Positions 1 through 7,875 of a stretch of DNA of 32,966 nucleotides are shown piece after piece. The stretch lies in contig CACBUE010000012.1 of the NCBI GenBank assembly GCA_902542325.1, positions 1-32,966 on the forward strand, written 5' to 3'. The DNA comes from an uncultured SAR86 cluster bacterium. Its GTDB lineage: Bacteria > Pseudomonadota > Gammaproteobacteria > Magnimaribacterales > Magnimaribacteraceae. The position numbers and the translations under genes are program-made. Below the pieces are notes generated by a model. It was not told the DNA's origin, ran no database searches, and saw nothing but the letters and a program-made list of their open reading frames with translations. Each line of letters begins with the position of its first letter. Within the stretch, counting starts at the first letter, position 1.

Positions 1-2
1 AT

Positions 3-977
3 TTTCTACCAGGAGAATTATCCCACTATCTAGCTTTGGGAGGTCTTAAAATATTTTACAGATTAGGTTTTTTAGATATTTTGATTGGAAAAAAGAACAA
101 AAATAAAGAAATTATTAGCAATCCCAATAACGTGCTGACTTATAGAAATAAGTTAGGAATAGCAGCGGGTTTGGATAAAGACGGTGAATACATTGATTGT
201 TTGTCTGCTTTAGGAGTAGGATTCATTGAAGTAGGAACTGTTACTCCAAAACGTCAGTACGGTAATCCTAAACCTAGGTTATTTAGAAACAAAAAGGAAA
301 AATCTTTACTTAATAGATTGGGTTTCAATAATAAGGGGGTTGAATCTCTTGTTGAGAATTTAAAAAAAAGAAATTCGAACACACCCATCGGAGTGAGTAT
401 AGGTAAAAATTTTGAAACACCAAATGAGCATGCTTATCAAGATTATCTTTTCTGCATGGAAAAGGTCTATGAATATTCTAACTATATAGCGATAAACATT
501 TCTTCGCCCAACACTCAAGAGTTGAGGAACTTAAGCAGCAAAGAATTTTTAAATGATCTTCTTGTTAAGATTAAAGATAAGCAAAGGCTACTTTCAAAAT
601 CTTATGACTATGTTCCTGTCTTTGTAAAGATTAGTCCTGACGAAGACGATCGTGCTCTCGAAGAAATATGCAAAAGTATTATTGAATATGAAATAGATGG
701 AATAATCACAAGCAACACCACCGTCAATCATAATGATAAGAATGGCTATGGTGGCCTTAGTGGATTACCCTTAAGGGACAAAGCAATAGAAAAACTCATC
801 TTTATAAAGAATATTGTTGGAAACAGAATACCAATAATTGCTTCCGGAGGTGTTATGTCTGTATCAGATTATCAAAACAGAATTAACTCAGGAGCTGACC
901 TTGTCCAAATATATACAGGATTTATTTTTGAGGGCCCTAAGCTCATACAGGACATCCTTAAAATAAATCCTGCTTAA
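3..977 (+). CDS. pyrD: Dihydroorotate dehydrogenase (quinone), class 2, 5' partial
   Basis: Oxidises dihydroorotate to orotate in pyrimidine synthesis, passing electrons from FMN to membrane quinone. The protein shows the FMN-site motif AAGLDKDGE, the IGTVTP strand, the NRLGFNN loop, the class 2 active-site region NISSPNT, the ITSNTT motif, and the C-terminal glycine-rich ASGGV and GADLVQIYTGFIFEGP. A TTG at 36 could be read as a start, but the frame stays open upstream. It reads L-P-G-E-L-S-H there, which fits the LDPERAH segment of E. coli PyrD that belongs to the membrane-binding N-terminal helices. The true start therefore lies before the window. The stop is TAA at 975-977, and topA follows after 67 bp. 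Confidence 0.95.
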   Translation, partial: FLPGELSHYLALGGLKIFYRLGFLDILIGKKNKNKEIISNPNNVLTYRNKLGIAAGLDKDGEYIDCLSALGVGFIEVGTVTPKRQYGNPKPRLFRNKKEKSLLNRLGFNNKGVESLVENLKKRNSNTPIGVSIGKNFETPNEHAYQDYLFCMEKVYEYSNYIAINISSPNTQELRNLSSKEFLNDLLVKIKDKQRLLSKSYDYVPVFVKISPDEDDRALEEICKSIIEYEIDGIITSNTTVNHNDKNGYGGLSGLPLRDKAIEKLIFIKNIVGNRIPIIASGGVMSVSDYQNRINSGADLVQIYTGFIFEGPKLIQDILKINPA

Positions 978-985
978 AGAAAGAC

Positions 986-1017
986 TTGACAGAATACCTA
1001 CTCTTGAACTTTATACT
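986..1017 (+). promoter_or_regulatory. Candidate topA promoter with long spacer
   Basis: A perfect -35 TTGACA (986-991) and a -10-like TATACT (1012-1017) lie in the pyrD-topA gap. The spacer is 20 bp, longer than the usual 16-18, so this pairing is uncertain. The distance from the -10 to the topA ATG is 27 bp. No terminator hairpin is visible after pyrD. Confidence 0.35.
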
Positions 1018-1044
1018 GTAAAGGAATTTAAGTTTAAGAAATTT

Positions 1045-3657
1045 ATGAAATCACTAGTAATAGTCGAGTCTGGTGCAAAAGCAAAAAAAATAAAAGGATA
1101 TTTAGACTCAAATTTTCCTGAAAATGACTGGCAGGTAGAAGCTTGCGTTGGTCATGTTAGAGACCTTTCTGATAAGGAAAATGCCGTTGACCCTAATGAC
1201 TGGAATAACCTGAAATGGGAATTTTCTTCTAAAGGAAAGAAGGTAATGAAAGATCTCCGAACTTTCTGCAAAGAGTCTGAGCTTTTATACCTGGCAACAG
1301 ATCCTGATAGAGAAGGTGAAGCTATAGCCTGGCATCTGCTGAGTGACTTTAATGATAAGAAATTGACTAAAGATCTGGATGTTAAAAGAGTCACATTTAA
1401 TGAAATAACTTCCTCGGCAATAAAAAAAGCCATTAAGTCGCCTAGGCAAATAGATCAAGATCTAGTAGACGCATATTTAACAAGAAGAATTCTGGATCAC
1501 TTAATTGGTTTTAAAGTTTCACCCTTGTTGTGGAGACATGTATCAAGGGCAAAATCTGCTGGTAGAGTTCAATCTCCTACTTTAAGAATTCTTTGTGAAA
1601 AAGAAGATGAGAGAGATTTACATATTCCAGAAGAATATTGGCCTTTTGAGTCAAGTTTTGATTTTTTGGGTACTTCATTTGAAGCGAAATTAACTCAAAT
1701 CTTCGAAAGAAGCATCAACAAAGAACCTCTAAAAGATGAGCAAGAAATTAATAATTTGGTTAATGAATTGGAAGCTACCAGTTTCAAGTTAAAAAATATT
1801 GAATCTAGAGCTCAATCAAGTAGTCCCAAACCACCATTCAGAACTTCTACATTGCAGATGTCAGCCGCAAGTGGCTTGGGCTTTACAGCAGATAGAACTA
1901 TGCAAGCTGCACAAAAACTATATGAAGGAGGTTTAATAACTTATCTAAGAACCGATGGTATATCGATCAGCACATCTCCCAATACAGGAGAACCATTTTC
2001 TGAAGAAAAGCCTGGTCCACCTCCTTTACAAGAAATAAGAAACTTTATTTCTTCAAACTATGATTCCACTTTTCTTTCGAAAGAGCCACGAATCTATAAA
2101 TCTAAAGTACAAAATTCTCAAGAAGCTCATGAGGCAATCAGACCTACAGATATTTCTATGACGCCTTCAGATGCAGGTTTATCTGGAGATGAAGAAAAGC
2201 TATATACCTTGATATGGAATAGAACTGTTGCAAGTCAGATGGAGAGTTCAAAATATGAGAGAAAAACCCTTGTGATATCTTCAGAAGATAACAAGTATGA
2301 ATTTAGGGCTTCATCAAGAAAGAATATATTTAAAGGTTTTGAGATTCTTACCGGCACTGAAGATGAAAAAGTTACATTATTTCCTGAAGGACTCGAGGAG
2401 GGGAGTCAGCTCAACTTAATCTCAAACAAATATGAACAAAAATTTACTTCACCCCCAAATAGATACTCAGAAGCTTCCTTGATAAAAAAGATGGAAGAGG
2501 AAGGTATCGGACGTCCCTCGACATATGCAACTATCGTTAAGGGATTGAGAACAAAAAAATATGCTTACGGAGCCAAGTCAATTATTCCTTCTGATTTGGG
2601 AAGAGTTTTAACTTCCTATCTGAAAAAAGTTTTTGAAGAGTTTTTTATAGAAACAGAATTTACTGCTCGAATGGAAGCAGATCTAGATGAAGTTGCTTCA
2701 GGAAATAAAAATTATGAGGAAGTTTTAAATGCTTTTTGGGCAGAGCTCCAAAATTACCTCAATAGAAAAATTAATGACATAGAAATAAGTAATAAGGATG
2801 AATTTAAAACTAGACAAGTTTTAGACTTACTCAATGAGGAACTCGGATCTGTAATCTTCCCTAAAGATTATTCCGGTCAAAATAGAAATGATTGTCCTAA
2901 ATGTTCTAGTCCTATCAGTTTGAAATCAGGAGCTTGGGGTTATTTCGTCGGTTGCTCAGAATGTAAATGGACAAAAAAACCATTTGAATTCAATACAACC
3001 TGGGAAACCTATCAAGAACTTCCAAAAGATTTAGGACTTCATCCAGATTTGGGTAAGCCCATATATGCAGATTTAAGTGTAAATGGCCCTTGTGTGTGGA
3101 CGTTAAATGAAGAGGATAAGAAACTTTTTGGAACCCCAGATGAAGACGAATTTATCTTAGATATAGGTTTGAATAGAGCAATAGAATTAATAGATACAAG
3201 CAATGCCGAAAATATATTGTTTATTGAAATTAATTCAAATTTACCAATTGTCCTTAAAAATGGAAGATTTGGAGAATACACTGAATTTGATGGATTTAAT
3301 AAAGCAACCAAGCTGAAGCCTGAAGATAAAGATCCGAATCCTAAAGTATCTTATTACGAGCCTAATACAATAGATTATCAATCTGATTCTGGGAGAAGAT
3401 ATGTTTTAAACTCTTTAAGAATATTAGGATTTATTCATAAAGAAAATAAATCAATACAGCCTGTAGGAATAAAGATAAGAAAACCTGGTAAAGCGTTTAA
3501 GTTTGTAAAGAACTTAAAGGTGGGCGAAGTAGAGACAGAAATTCCGAATGACTGGTATAAATTGGATCAAGAAGAGCAAAATTTTATCATTAACGAAGTG
3601 TTAAAGCTCAAAAAAGGAGAGAGATTTGTTTCGCTTGAAGATTCAAAAGTTATCTAA
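1045..3657 (+). CDS. topA: DNA topoisomerase I (type IA)
   Basis: Relaxes negatively supercoiled DNA by single-strand passage. The N-terminal Toprim domain holds the catalytic Glu8 in VESGAKAK and the acidic motif ATDPDREGE. The active-site tyrosine is Tyr300 in ITYLRTDG. The EEGIGRPSTYA motif marks the cleavage/strand-passage domain. Only one four-cysteine zinc ribbon is visible (Cys617, Cys620, Cys637, Cys640), against three in E. coli TopA. It is followed by two C-terminal repeat-like segments around KNGRFGEYTEFDG and KIRKPGKAFKFV. Total length (870 aa) is close to E. coli TopA (865). Unusual: the normally conserved Pro of the VESPAKA motif is Gly10. The Shine-Dalgarno before ATG 1045 is weak. 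The stop overlaps that of convergent lexA (CTAA, 3654-3657). Confidence 0.96.
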   Translation: MKSLVIVESGAKAKKIKGYLDSNFPENDWQVEACVGHVRDLSDKENAVDPNDWNNLKWEFSSKGKKVMKDLRTFCKESELLYLATDPDREGEAIAWHLLSDFNDKKLTKDLDVKRVTFNEITSSAIKKAIKSPRQIDQDLVDAYLTRRILDHLIGFKVSPLLWRHVSRAKSAGRVQSPTLRILCEKEDERDLHIPEEYWPFESSFDFLGTSFEAKLTQIFERSINKEPLKDEQEINNLVNELEATSFKLKNIESRAQSSSPKPPFRTSTLQMSAASGLGFTADRTMQAAQKLYEGGLITYLRTDGISISTSPNTGEPFSEEKPGPPPLQEIRNFISSNYDSTFLSKEPRIYKSKVQNSQEAHEAIRPTDISMTPSDAGLSGDEEKLYTLIWNRTVASQMESSKYERKTLVISSEDNKYEFRASSRKNIFKGFEILTGTEDEKVTLFPEGLEEGSQLNLISNKYEQKFTSPPNRYSEASLIKKMEEEGIGRPSTYATIVKGLRTKKYAYGAKSIIPSDLGRVLTSYLKKVFEEFFIETEFTARMEADLDEVASGNKNYEEVLNAFWAELQNYLNRKINDIEISNKDEFKTRQVLDLLNEELGSVIFPKDYSGQNRNDCPKCSSPISLKSGAWGYFVGCSECKWTKKPFEFNTTWETYQELPKDLGLHPDLGKPIYADLSVNGPCVWTLNEEDKKLFGTPDEDEFILDIGLNRAIELIDTSNAENILFIEINSNLPIVLKNGRFGEYTEFDGFNKATKLKPEDKDPNPKVSYYEPNTIDYQSDSGRRYVLNSLRILGFIHKENKSIQPVGIKIRKPGKAFKFVKNLKVGEVETEIPNDWYKLDQEEQNFIINEVLKLKKGERFVSLEDSKVI

Positions 3658-4259
3658 ATACTTTCTCTAAGGAGGGCTATACAAGAGCCTTCAATAGCAA
3701 GCTCCTCAACTTGCGGATTTATAATAATGTCATCATATTTTTGGTTCTCCGGTCTTAGCACAACTTTATTTTGAGACATTTCAATAAGGGTTTTAACCGT
3801 AACTTCATTATTAATTCTTGCAACCACAACAGATCCAACTTTCATATTTGCAGATTTACTTACCCCAATTAAGTCCTCTTCAAATATTCCTATGTCGACC
3901 ATGCTGTCTCCTTTTACTCTCAAATAGTAGTCAACATCAGCAGAGAGAAGGTTATTTGATCTAGGAATAGTCTTTTCAATGTTTTCTTCAGCTAAGATAG
4001 GACCACCGGCAGCAACTAATCCAATTACAGGTATTTGATCATTCTCATTATCATTTAGAACTATTCCTCTAGAGGCTCCAGATAAAATCTTTATAAAACC
4101 TTTCTTCTCTATTGCCCTTAAATGTTGTTCAGCAGCATTAGGAGATTTAAAACCCAAAGATCTCGCTATATCTGCTCTAGTAGGAGGAATTCCTAAATCT
4201 AATATATGCGCTTTGATTAAATTTAAAATTTCTTCTTGTCTTTTAGTTAGATTTTTCAT
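3654..4259 (-). CDS. lexA: LexA SOS repressor
   Basis: SOS-response repressor with an N-terminal winged helix-turn-helix (about residues 1-70; LTKRQEEIL, PPTRADIA, AAEQHLRAIEKKG) and a C-terminal S24 peptidase-type self-cleavage domain. The scissile Ala84-Gly85 bond lies in VAAGG, the catalytic serine is Ser119 (GDSM) and the lysine is Lys156 (VTVK). All three carry the same numbers as in E. coli LexA, so the protein should respond to RecA filaments in the standard way. Length is 201 aa, against 202 in E. coli. The gene is autoregulated: an operator sits 6 bp upstream of the ATG and covers the -10 box. It converges on topA with overlapping stop codons. Confidence 0.97.
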   Translation of the reverse strand: MKNLTKRQEEILNLIKAHILDLGIPPTRADIARSLGFKSPNAAEQHLRAIEKKGFIKILSGASRGIVLNDNENDQIPVIGLVAAGGPILAEENIEKTIPRSNNLLSADVDYYLRVKGDSMVDIGIFEEDLIGVSKSANMKVGSVVVARINNEVTVKTLIEMSQNKVVLRPENQKYDDIIINPQVEELAIEGSCIALLRESI

Positions 4260-4265
4260 AATAAT

Positions 4266-4285
4266 TACTGTAATTATATACAGTA
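4266..4285. promoter_or_regulatory. LexA operator (SOS box) between lexA and the 5'-nucleotidase gene
   Basis: TACTGTAATTATATACAGTA has the core CTGT-N8-ACAG and agrees with the E. coli SOS consensus except within the central AT-rich spacer. It lies 6 bp upstream of the lexA ATG (minus strand) and 17 bp upstream of the divergent nucleotidase ATG at 4303. One bound dimer could therefore repress both directions. Confidence 0.93.
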
Positions 4286-4309
4286 TATTGTATTATGCAA
4301 TCATGTTAA
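4282..4309 (-). promoter_or_regulatory. Probable lexA promoter
   Basis: Read on the minus strand: -35 TTAACA (4304-4309), 16-bp spacer, -10 TATACT (4282-4287). The -10 shares bases with the SOS box, the expected arrangement for LexA autorepression. The -35 covers the start codon of the divergent gene. Confidence 0.65.
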
Positions 4310-5181
4310 AAATTGGAATTACTTCTAGAGCGCTTTTTGATTTAGATTCAAGTCATTTGATATTTAAGAATAATGGACTTGAGGCATATAAAGAGTACCA
4401 GATAGTTAAAGAAAATTGTCCCTTAAAGCCTGGTCAGGCTTTTTCTTTAGTAAAAAAGTTATTAAATTTAAATAACCAATTTAGCGACGAAAAGTTAGTA
4501 GAGGTTTTTTTGCTAAGCAGAAATACTGCTGATACTGGTTTGAGAATCTTCAATTCTATTCAATATCATGGTTTAGATATTGAAAAAGCAGCTTTTTGTG
4601 GAGGAAACAGTCCTCATGTATATGCAAAATCTTTTGGAGTGCATCTATTTCTTTCCACTGAATTCGAAGACTGTAAGTCGTCTATAAATAGTGGAATTGC
4701 TTCTGCTAGGATCATGCCTTCAAGAAATTCTAAAGTTGATAATGAAGCTCTTAAGGTTGCTTTCGATGGAGACTCAGTTATTTTTTCTGAAGAATCTCAG
4801 AAAATATTTGATGAGTATGGCTTAGAAGCTTTCAATAAGAATGAAAAAAATCTAGCTGATAATCCATTAAGTGGTGGTCCATTTAAGTCTTTCTTGAGAG
4901 AACTTTATAAAGTTCAGCAAAGTTTTCCTCGAGCCGAATGCCCTGTGAGGATTGCATTAGTAACTGCTAGATCGGCCCCTTCCCATGAAAGAGTTATAAA
5001 AACCCTAAGAGAATGGAAAATCAGGATAGATGAATCTCTTTTTTTAGGTGGTATGGATAAAACTAGTTTTTTAAAAGACTTTGGAGCAGATATATTTTTT
5101 GATGATCAAATTGAAAATTGCAAGTCAGCATGTTTGGAAGTTCCTACGGGTCAAGTTATCAACTTTAATTCAAGAATTTAA
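4303..5181 (+). CDS. Cytosolic-type 5'-nucleotidase (5_nucleotid, PF06189-like)
   Basis: Predicted to dephosphorylate nucleoside monophosphates. The protein resembles the HAD-type family that includes animal cytosolic 5'-nucleotidase I. Visible blocks are the N-terminal KIGITSRALFDLD, a central FLLSRNTADTG, the DGDSVIFSEESQ acidic motif, the NPLSGGPFKSFL segment, ALVTARSAPSHERVIKTLR, LGGMDKTSFLKDFGADIFFDDQ and the end CLEVPTGQVINF. I chose the ATG at 4303 (292 aa). The frame is open to 4213, but that stretch lies inside lexA and its operator and encodes family-unlike hydrophobic residues. The gene is divergent from lexA across a 43-bp gap holding an SOS box, so SOS control is plausible. The exact substrate cannot be told from sequence. 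Confidence 0.85.
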   Translation: MLKIGITSRALFDLDSSHLIFKNNGLEAYKEYQIVKENCPLKPGQAFSLVKKLLNLNNQFSDEKLVEVFLLSRNTADTGLRIFNSIQYHGLDIEKAAFCGGNSPHVYAKSFGVHLFLSTEFEDCKSSINSGIASARIMPSRNSKVDNEALKVAFDGDSVIFSEESQKIFDEYGLEAFNKNEKNLADNPLSGGPFKSFLRELYKVQQSFPRAECPVRIALVTARSAPSHERVIKTLREWKIRIDESLFLGGMDKTSFLKDFGADIFFDDQIENCKSACLEVPTGQVINFNSRI

Positions 5182-5193
5182 ATTCAAAAAATG

Positions 5194-5221
5194 TATAATT
5201 ACCACCTCAATTATTGAGTGG
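5194..5221 (+). promoter_or_regulatory. Candidate thrH-prpBCD promoter -10 with operator-like palindrome
   Basis: A consensus -10 TATAAT (5194-5199) has no convincing -35. The expected transcription start, near 5206, falls inside the palindrome CTCAAT-T-ATTGAG (5206-5218). The palindrome extends imperfectly to CCAC and GTGG on its flanks (5202-5221, one extra C in the left arm). No T-run follows, so it is not a Rho-independent terminator for the upstream gene. An operator over the start site is the simplest reading; a 5' mRNA hairpin is the alternative. Confidence 0.45.
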
Positions 5222-5233
5222 GAATAACTAACG

Positions 5234-5848
5234 ATGGAACATGTCTGTCTTGATCTCGAAGGTGTATTAATTCCTGAAATTTGGGCTGAAGTAGCTGAAT
5301 ACACTGGAGAAGAGCAATTTAAATTAACGACTCAAGATCTTAAAGATTATTCAGAACTTATGGATATGAGAATTGATCTAGTTCAGTCGATTGGTTTATC
5401 CTTTTTAGAAATTCAATCTTTAGTCGATAAAATGGAGCCTTTCGATGGGGCTAAAGACTTTATTGATTGGGTAAGAGATAACTTTCAGTTAACTATTGTT
5501 TCTGATTCTTTTTACGAACTAGCCTGGCCCTTACTTAGAAAACTTGGCACTCCTTCTATTAACTGTCATTATTTAGATATAGAAAATAATGAATTAAAGG
5601 GTTATACCTTGAGACAGTTAGAGAATAAGAAGAAAGTGGTTCAAGGATTAAAGAATATGAAATTTAAAGTATTTGCTTCGGGTGACTCTTATAACGATAT
5701 TCAAATGCTTCAAGAAGCCGATTTAGGAGTCTTTTTTCAAGCTCCGAAACATATAAGAGAAGAGTTTAAAGAAATTGAAGGAGTTGAAAGTCATGAAGAT
5801 TTGAAGAATCTTCTGATAGAAAATTCTTCTTTTATAGGGAGGACTTAA
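5234..5848 (+). CDS. thrH: ThrH: phosphoserine phosphatase / phosphoserine:homoserine phosphotransferase
   Basis: HAD-superfamily enzyme closely matching Pseudomonas aeruginosa ThrH, which hydrolyses phosphoserine and can transfer its phosphate to homoserine, linking serine and threonine synthesis. Shared features are the diagnostic [13 protein letters not shown] start (nucleophile Asp7 in DLEG), the [20 protein letters not shown] block, and the distal [13 protein letters not shown] metal-binding motif. The length (204 aa) is normal. It is the first gene of the thrH-prpB-prpC-prpD-yqhA run. The spacing to prpB is one base, with the prpB ribosome site inside its 3' end. The pairing with propionate genes has no obvious biochemical logic and may simply reflect co-transcription. 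Confidence 0.93.
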   Translation: MEHVCLDLEGVLIPEIWAEVAEYTGEEQFKLTTQDLKDYSELMDMRIDLVQSIGLSFLEIQSLVDKMEPFDGAKDFIDWVRDNFQLTIVSDSFYELAWPLLRKLGTPSINCHYLDIENNELKGYTLRQLENKKKVVQGLKNMKFKVFASGDSYNDIQMLQEADLGVFFQAPKHIREEFKEIEGVESHEDLKNLLIENSSFIGRT

Positions 5849-5849
5849 T

Positions 5850-6722
5850 ATGGGTCAATCTCAAGGAAAAAAACTTAAAGAGGCCATTACAAATAATAAT
5901 CCCCTAAAGATTGTCGGTACGATAAATGCTTATTCAGCTTTGTTAGCGGAAAAGGAGGGTCATAATGCCATTTACTTATCAGGTGGTGGAGTAGCTGCTT
6001 CTAGTTTAGGAGTTCCTGATCTAGGTATTTCCTCTCTTCAAGATGTTCTTATAGATGTTGAGAGGATTACTAATGCAACGTCAGTTCCCTTAATGGTTGA
6101 TGCCGACACTGGTTGGGGTGGTGCATTTAATATTGCAAGAACTGTAAAGTCTTTTATCAACTATGGAGCTGCTGGACTACATATTGAGGATCAAGTATCC
6201 CAGAAAAGATGCGGTCATCGACCAAATAAAGAGATTGTTTCTACCGAAGAAATGATTGACCGAATCAAAGCTGCAGTAGATGCCAAGATAGATAATGATT
6301 TTGTTGTAATGGCAAGGACAGATGCGCTTGCAAATGAAGGCCTTGATTCGGCTATAGAAAGGGCTATAGCTTATCAAGAAGCTGGAGCAGATGCTCTCTT
6401 CCCTGAGGCTTTTGTCGAACTAGATCAGTACAGAGAACTTAAGAAACATGTGAAAATACCTATCCTTGCAAATATTACAGAGTTTGGAAAAACTCCACTT
6501 TTTGGTTGCGAAGAGCTAAGTCAGTCAGGAGTAGATATGGTCCTCTATCCTCTTACCGCATTTAGGGCAATGAGTAAGGCTGCTGAAGAGGTCTTTAAAG
6601 AAATTAAAACGTCAGATAATCAAGAAAGTCTCTTAAAAAATATGCAAACTAGAGATGAACTTTATGACGTACTAGATTATCATTCGTTCGAAAATAAATT
6701 AGACGAACTATTCAAAAATTAG
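5850..6722 (+). CDS. prpB: 2-methylisocitrate lyase
   Basis: Last step of the methylcitrate cycle: splits 2-methylisocitrate into pyruvate and succinate. It belongs to the PEP mutase/isocitrate lyase superfamily. Visible motifs are [10 protein letters not shown], the metal-binding VDADTGWGG, the LHIEDQV strand and the family signature KRCGHRP with catalytic Cys121, followed by MARTDALA and [11 protein letters not shown]. Length (290 aa) is normal. A strong Shine-Dalgarno, AGGGAGGA at 5836-5843, lies 6 bases from the ATG and is the best ribosome site of this operon. prpC follows after 13 bp. Confidence 0.97.
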   Translation: MGQSQGKKLKEAITNNNPLKIVGTINAYSALLAEKEGHNAIYLSGGGVAASSLGVPDLGISSLQDVLIDVERITNATSVPLMVDADTGWGGAFNIARTVKSFINYGAAGLHIEDQVSQKRCGHRPNKEIVSTEEMIDRIKAAVDAKIDNDFVVMARTDALANEGLDSAIERAIAYQEAGADALFPEAFVELDQYRELKKHVKIPILANITEFGKTPLFGCEELSQSGVDMVLYPLTAFRAMSKAAEEVFKEIKTSDNQESLLKNMQTRDELYDVLDYHSFENKLDELFKN

Positions 6723-6735
6723 ATTAGGAAATTAA

Positions 6736-7860
6736 ATGGGTGAGAAGAAGTTAGATGGAGCAGGTTTAAGAGGGCAGGTAGCGGGCAAAACCGCTCTTTC
6801 AACTGTAGGAAAAGAGGGAAAAGGTTTAACTTATAGAGGTTACGCCATAGAGGAGCTCGCTGAAAAAGCTTCTTTTGAAGAAGTGGCGTATATGCTTTTG
6901 TATGGAAATTTACCAAATCAATCTGAATATGACCTTTATTCGTCTAAACTAAAATCATACAGAGCTCTGCCGGAGGTATTAAAAGAGGTTTTAGAAAGAA
7001 TTCCTGCCGAAGCGCACCCGATGGATGTTATGAGGACTGGTTGCTCTATGTTAGGAAATTTAGAACCAGAAGGTGACTTCTCTAATCAGAATGAAACAGC
7101 TGATAGGATAATGGCTTCTTTTGTTTCAATAGTTACATATTGGTATAGATACTCTCATGATGGAGTTCGAGTTGAAACTGAAACAGATCATCCTACTATT
7201 GGAGGTCAATTTTTATCCTTACTCACAGGAAAGGAACCTTCTGAAGAGCATGCTAGGGCACTTGATGTTTCGTTGATACTTTATGCTGAGCATGGCTTTA
7301 ATGCGTCTACTTTTACTGCCAGAACTTGTGCATCAACATTATCTGACATGCACTCTTGCATCACAGGTGCAATTGGAACTTTAAGAGGACCATTGCATGG
7401 CGGTGCAAATGAAGCTGCAATGGAAATGATTGAAAAATACTCCAGTAGAGAAGAGGCTAAAGCTGGAGTCCTTGATCTGCTGGCTAAAAAAGAAAAAATA
7501 ATGGGCTTTGGGCATGCTGTTTACAGTACTGAAGATCCTAGGAATGCGATTATTAAAGTTTGGTCAGAAAGACTTTCAAAATTAAATGGTGACACTACAC
7601 TTTTTGAAGTTTCCGACGAAATAGAAAGAGTTATGGATGAAGAAAAAGGAATGTTTGCTAATACTGACTTCTTTATGGCTTCAGCTTATAACTACTTAAG
7701 GATTCCTACTGCAATATTCACTCCATTGTTTGTTATAGGCAGAACTTCAGGCTGGGCTGCAAACATTATGGAGCAAAGAGCAGACAACAGAATCATTCGT
7801 CCTAGTGAAGAGTATATCGGACCAGATAACTCTGTTTGGGTCGATATGTCTGATCGTTAA
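6736..7860 (+). CDS. prpC: 2-methylcitrate synthase
   Basis: Condenses propionyl-CoA with oxaloacetate to 2-methylcitrate. A citrate synthase-fold protein of 374 aa, the short PrpC type rather than the roughly 430-aa hexameric GltA type. Features: AGKTALSTVGKEGKGLTYRG near the N terminus, the HPMDVMRTGCSMLG helix, the catalytic histidine regions LRGPLHGGANEAAMEM and MGFGHAVY, and the C-terminal RTSGWAANIMEQRADNRIIRP. Its position between prpB and prpD, with gaps of 13 and 15 bp, supports the methylcitrate role over the TCA role. No prpE or prpR is in the window. Confidence 0.96.
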   Translation: MGEKKLDGAGLRGQVAGKTALSTVGKEGKGLTYRGYAIEELAEKASFEEVAYMLLYGNLPNQSEYDLYSSKLKSYRALPEVLKEVLERIPAEAHPMDVMRTGCSMLGNLEPEGDFSNQNETADRIMASFVSIVTYWYRYSHDGVRVETETDHPTIGGQFLSLLTGKEPSEEHARALDVSLILYAEHGFNASTFTARTCASTLSDMHSCITGAIGTLRGPLHGGANEAAMEMIEKYSSREEAKAGVLDLLAKKEKIMGFGHAVYSTEDPRNAIIKVWSERLSKLNGDTTLFEVSDEIERVMDEEKGMFANTDFFMASAYNYLRIPTAIFTPLFVIGRTSGWAANIMEQRADNRIIRPSEEYIGPDNSVWVDMSDR

Positions 7861-7875
7861 TCAAGGGGAAAAATT

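Noticed and set aside
36-38. TTG as the pyrD start codon
   Set aside because: The frame continues upstream to the window edge with residues matching the conserved LDPERAH-type N terminus, so the gene is cut by the window.
1012-1020. TACTGTA near the topA promoter as a LexA site
   Set aside because: Only a half-site; no ACAG follows at the 8-base spacing.
1152-1433. Minus-strand open frame inside topA, like others inside trpB, purF, acnB and ppi
   Set aside because: Antisense shadows of strongly conserved coding sequence; no family resemblance, ribosome site or promoter support.
4213-4302. N-terminal extension of the nucleotidase with a hydrophobic segment that looks like a signal anchor
   Set aside because: It is encoded inside lexA and the SOS operator; family homology begins at the Met encoded at 4303.
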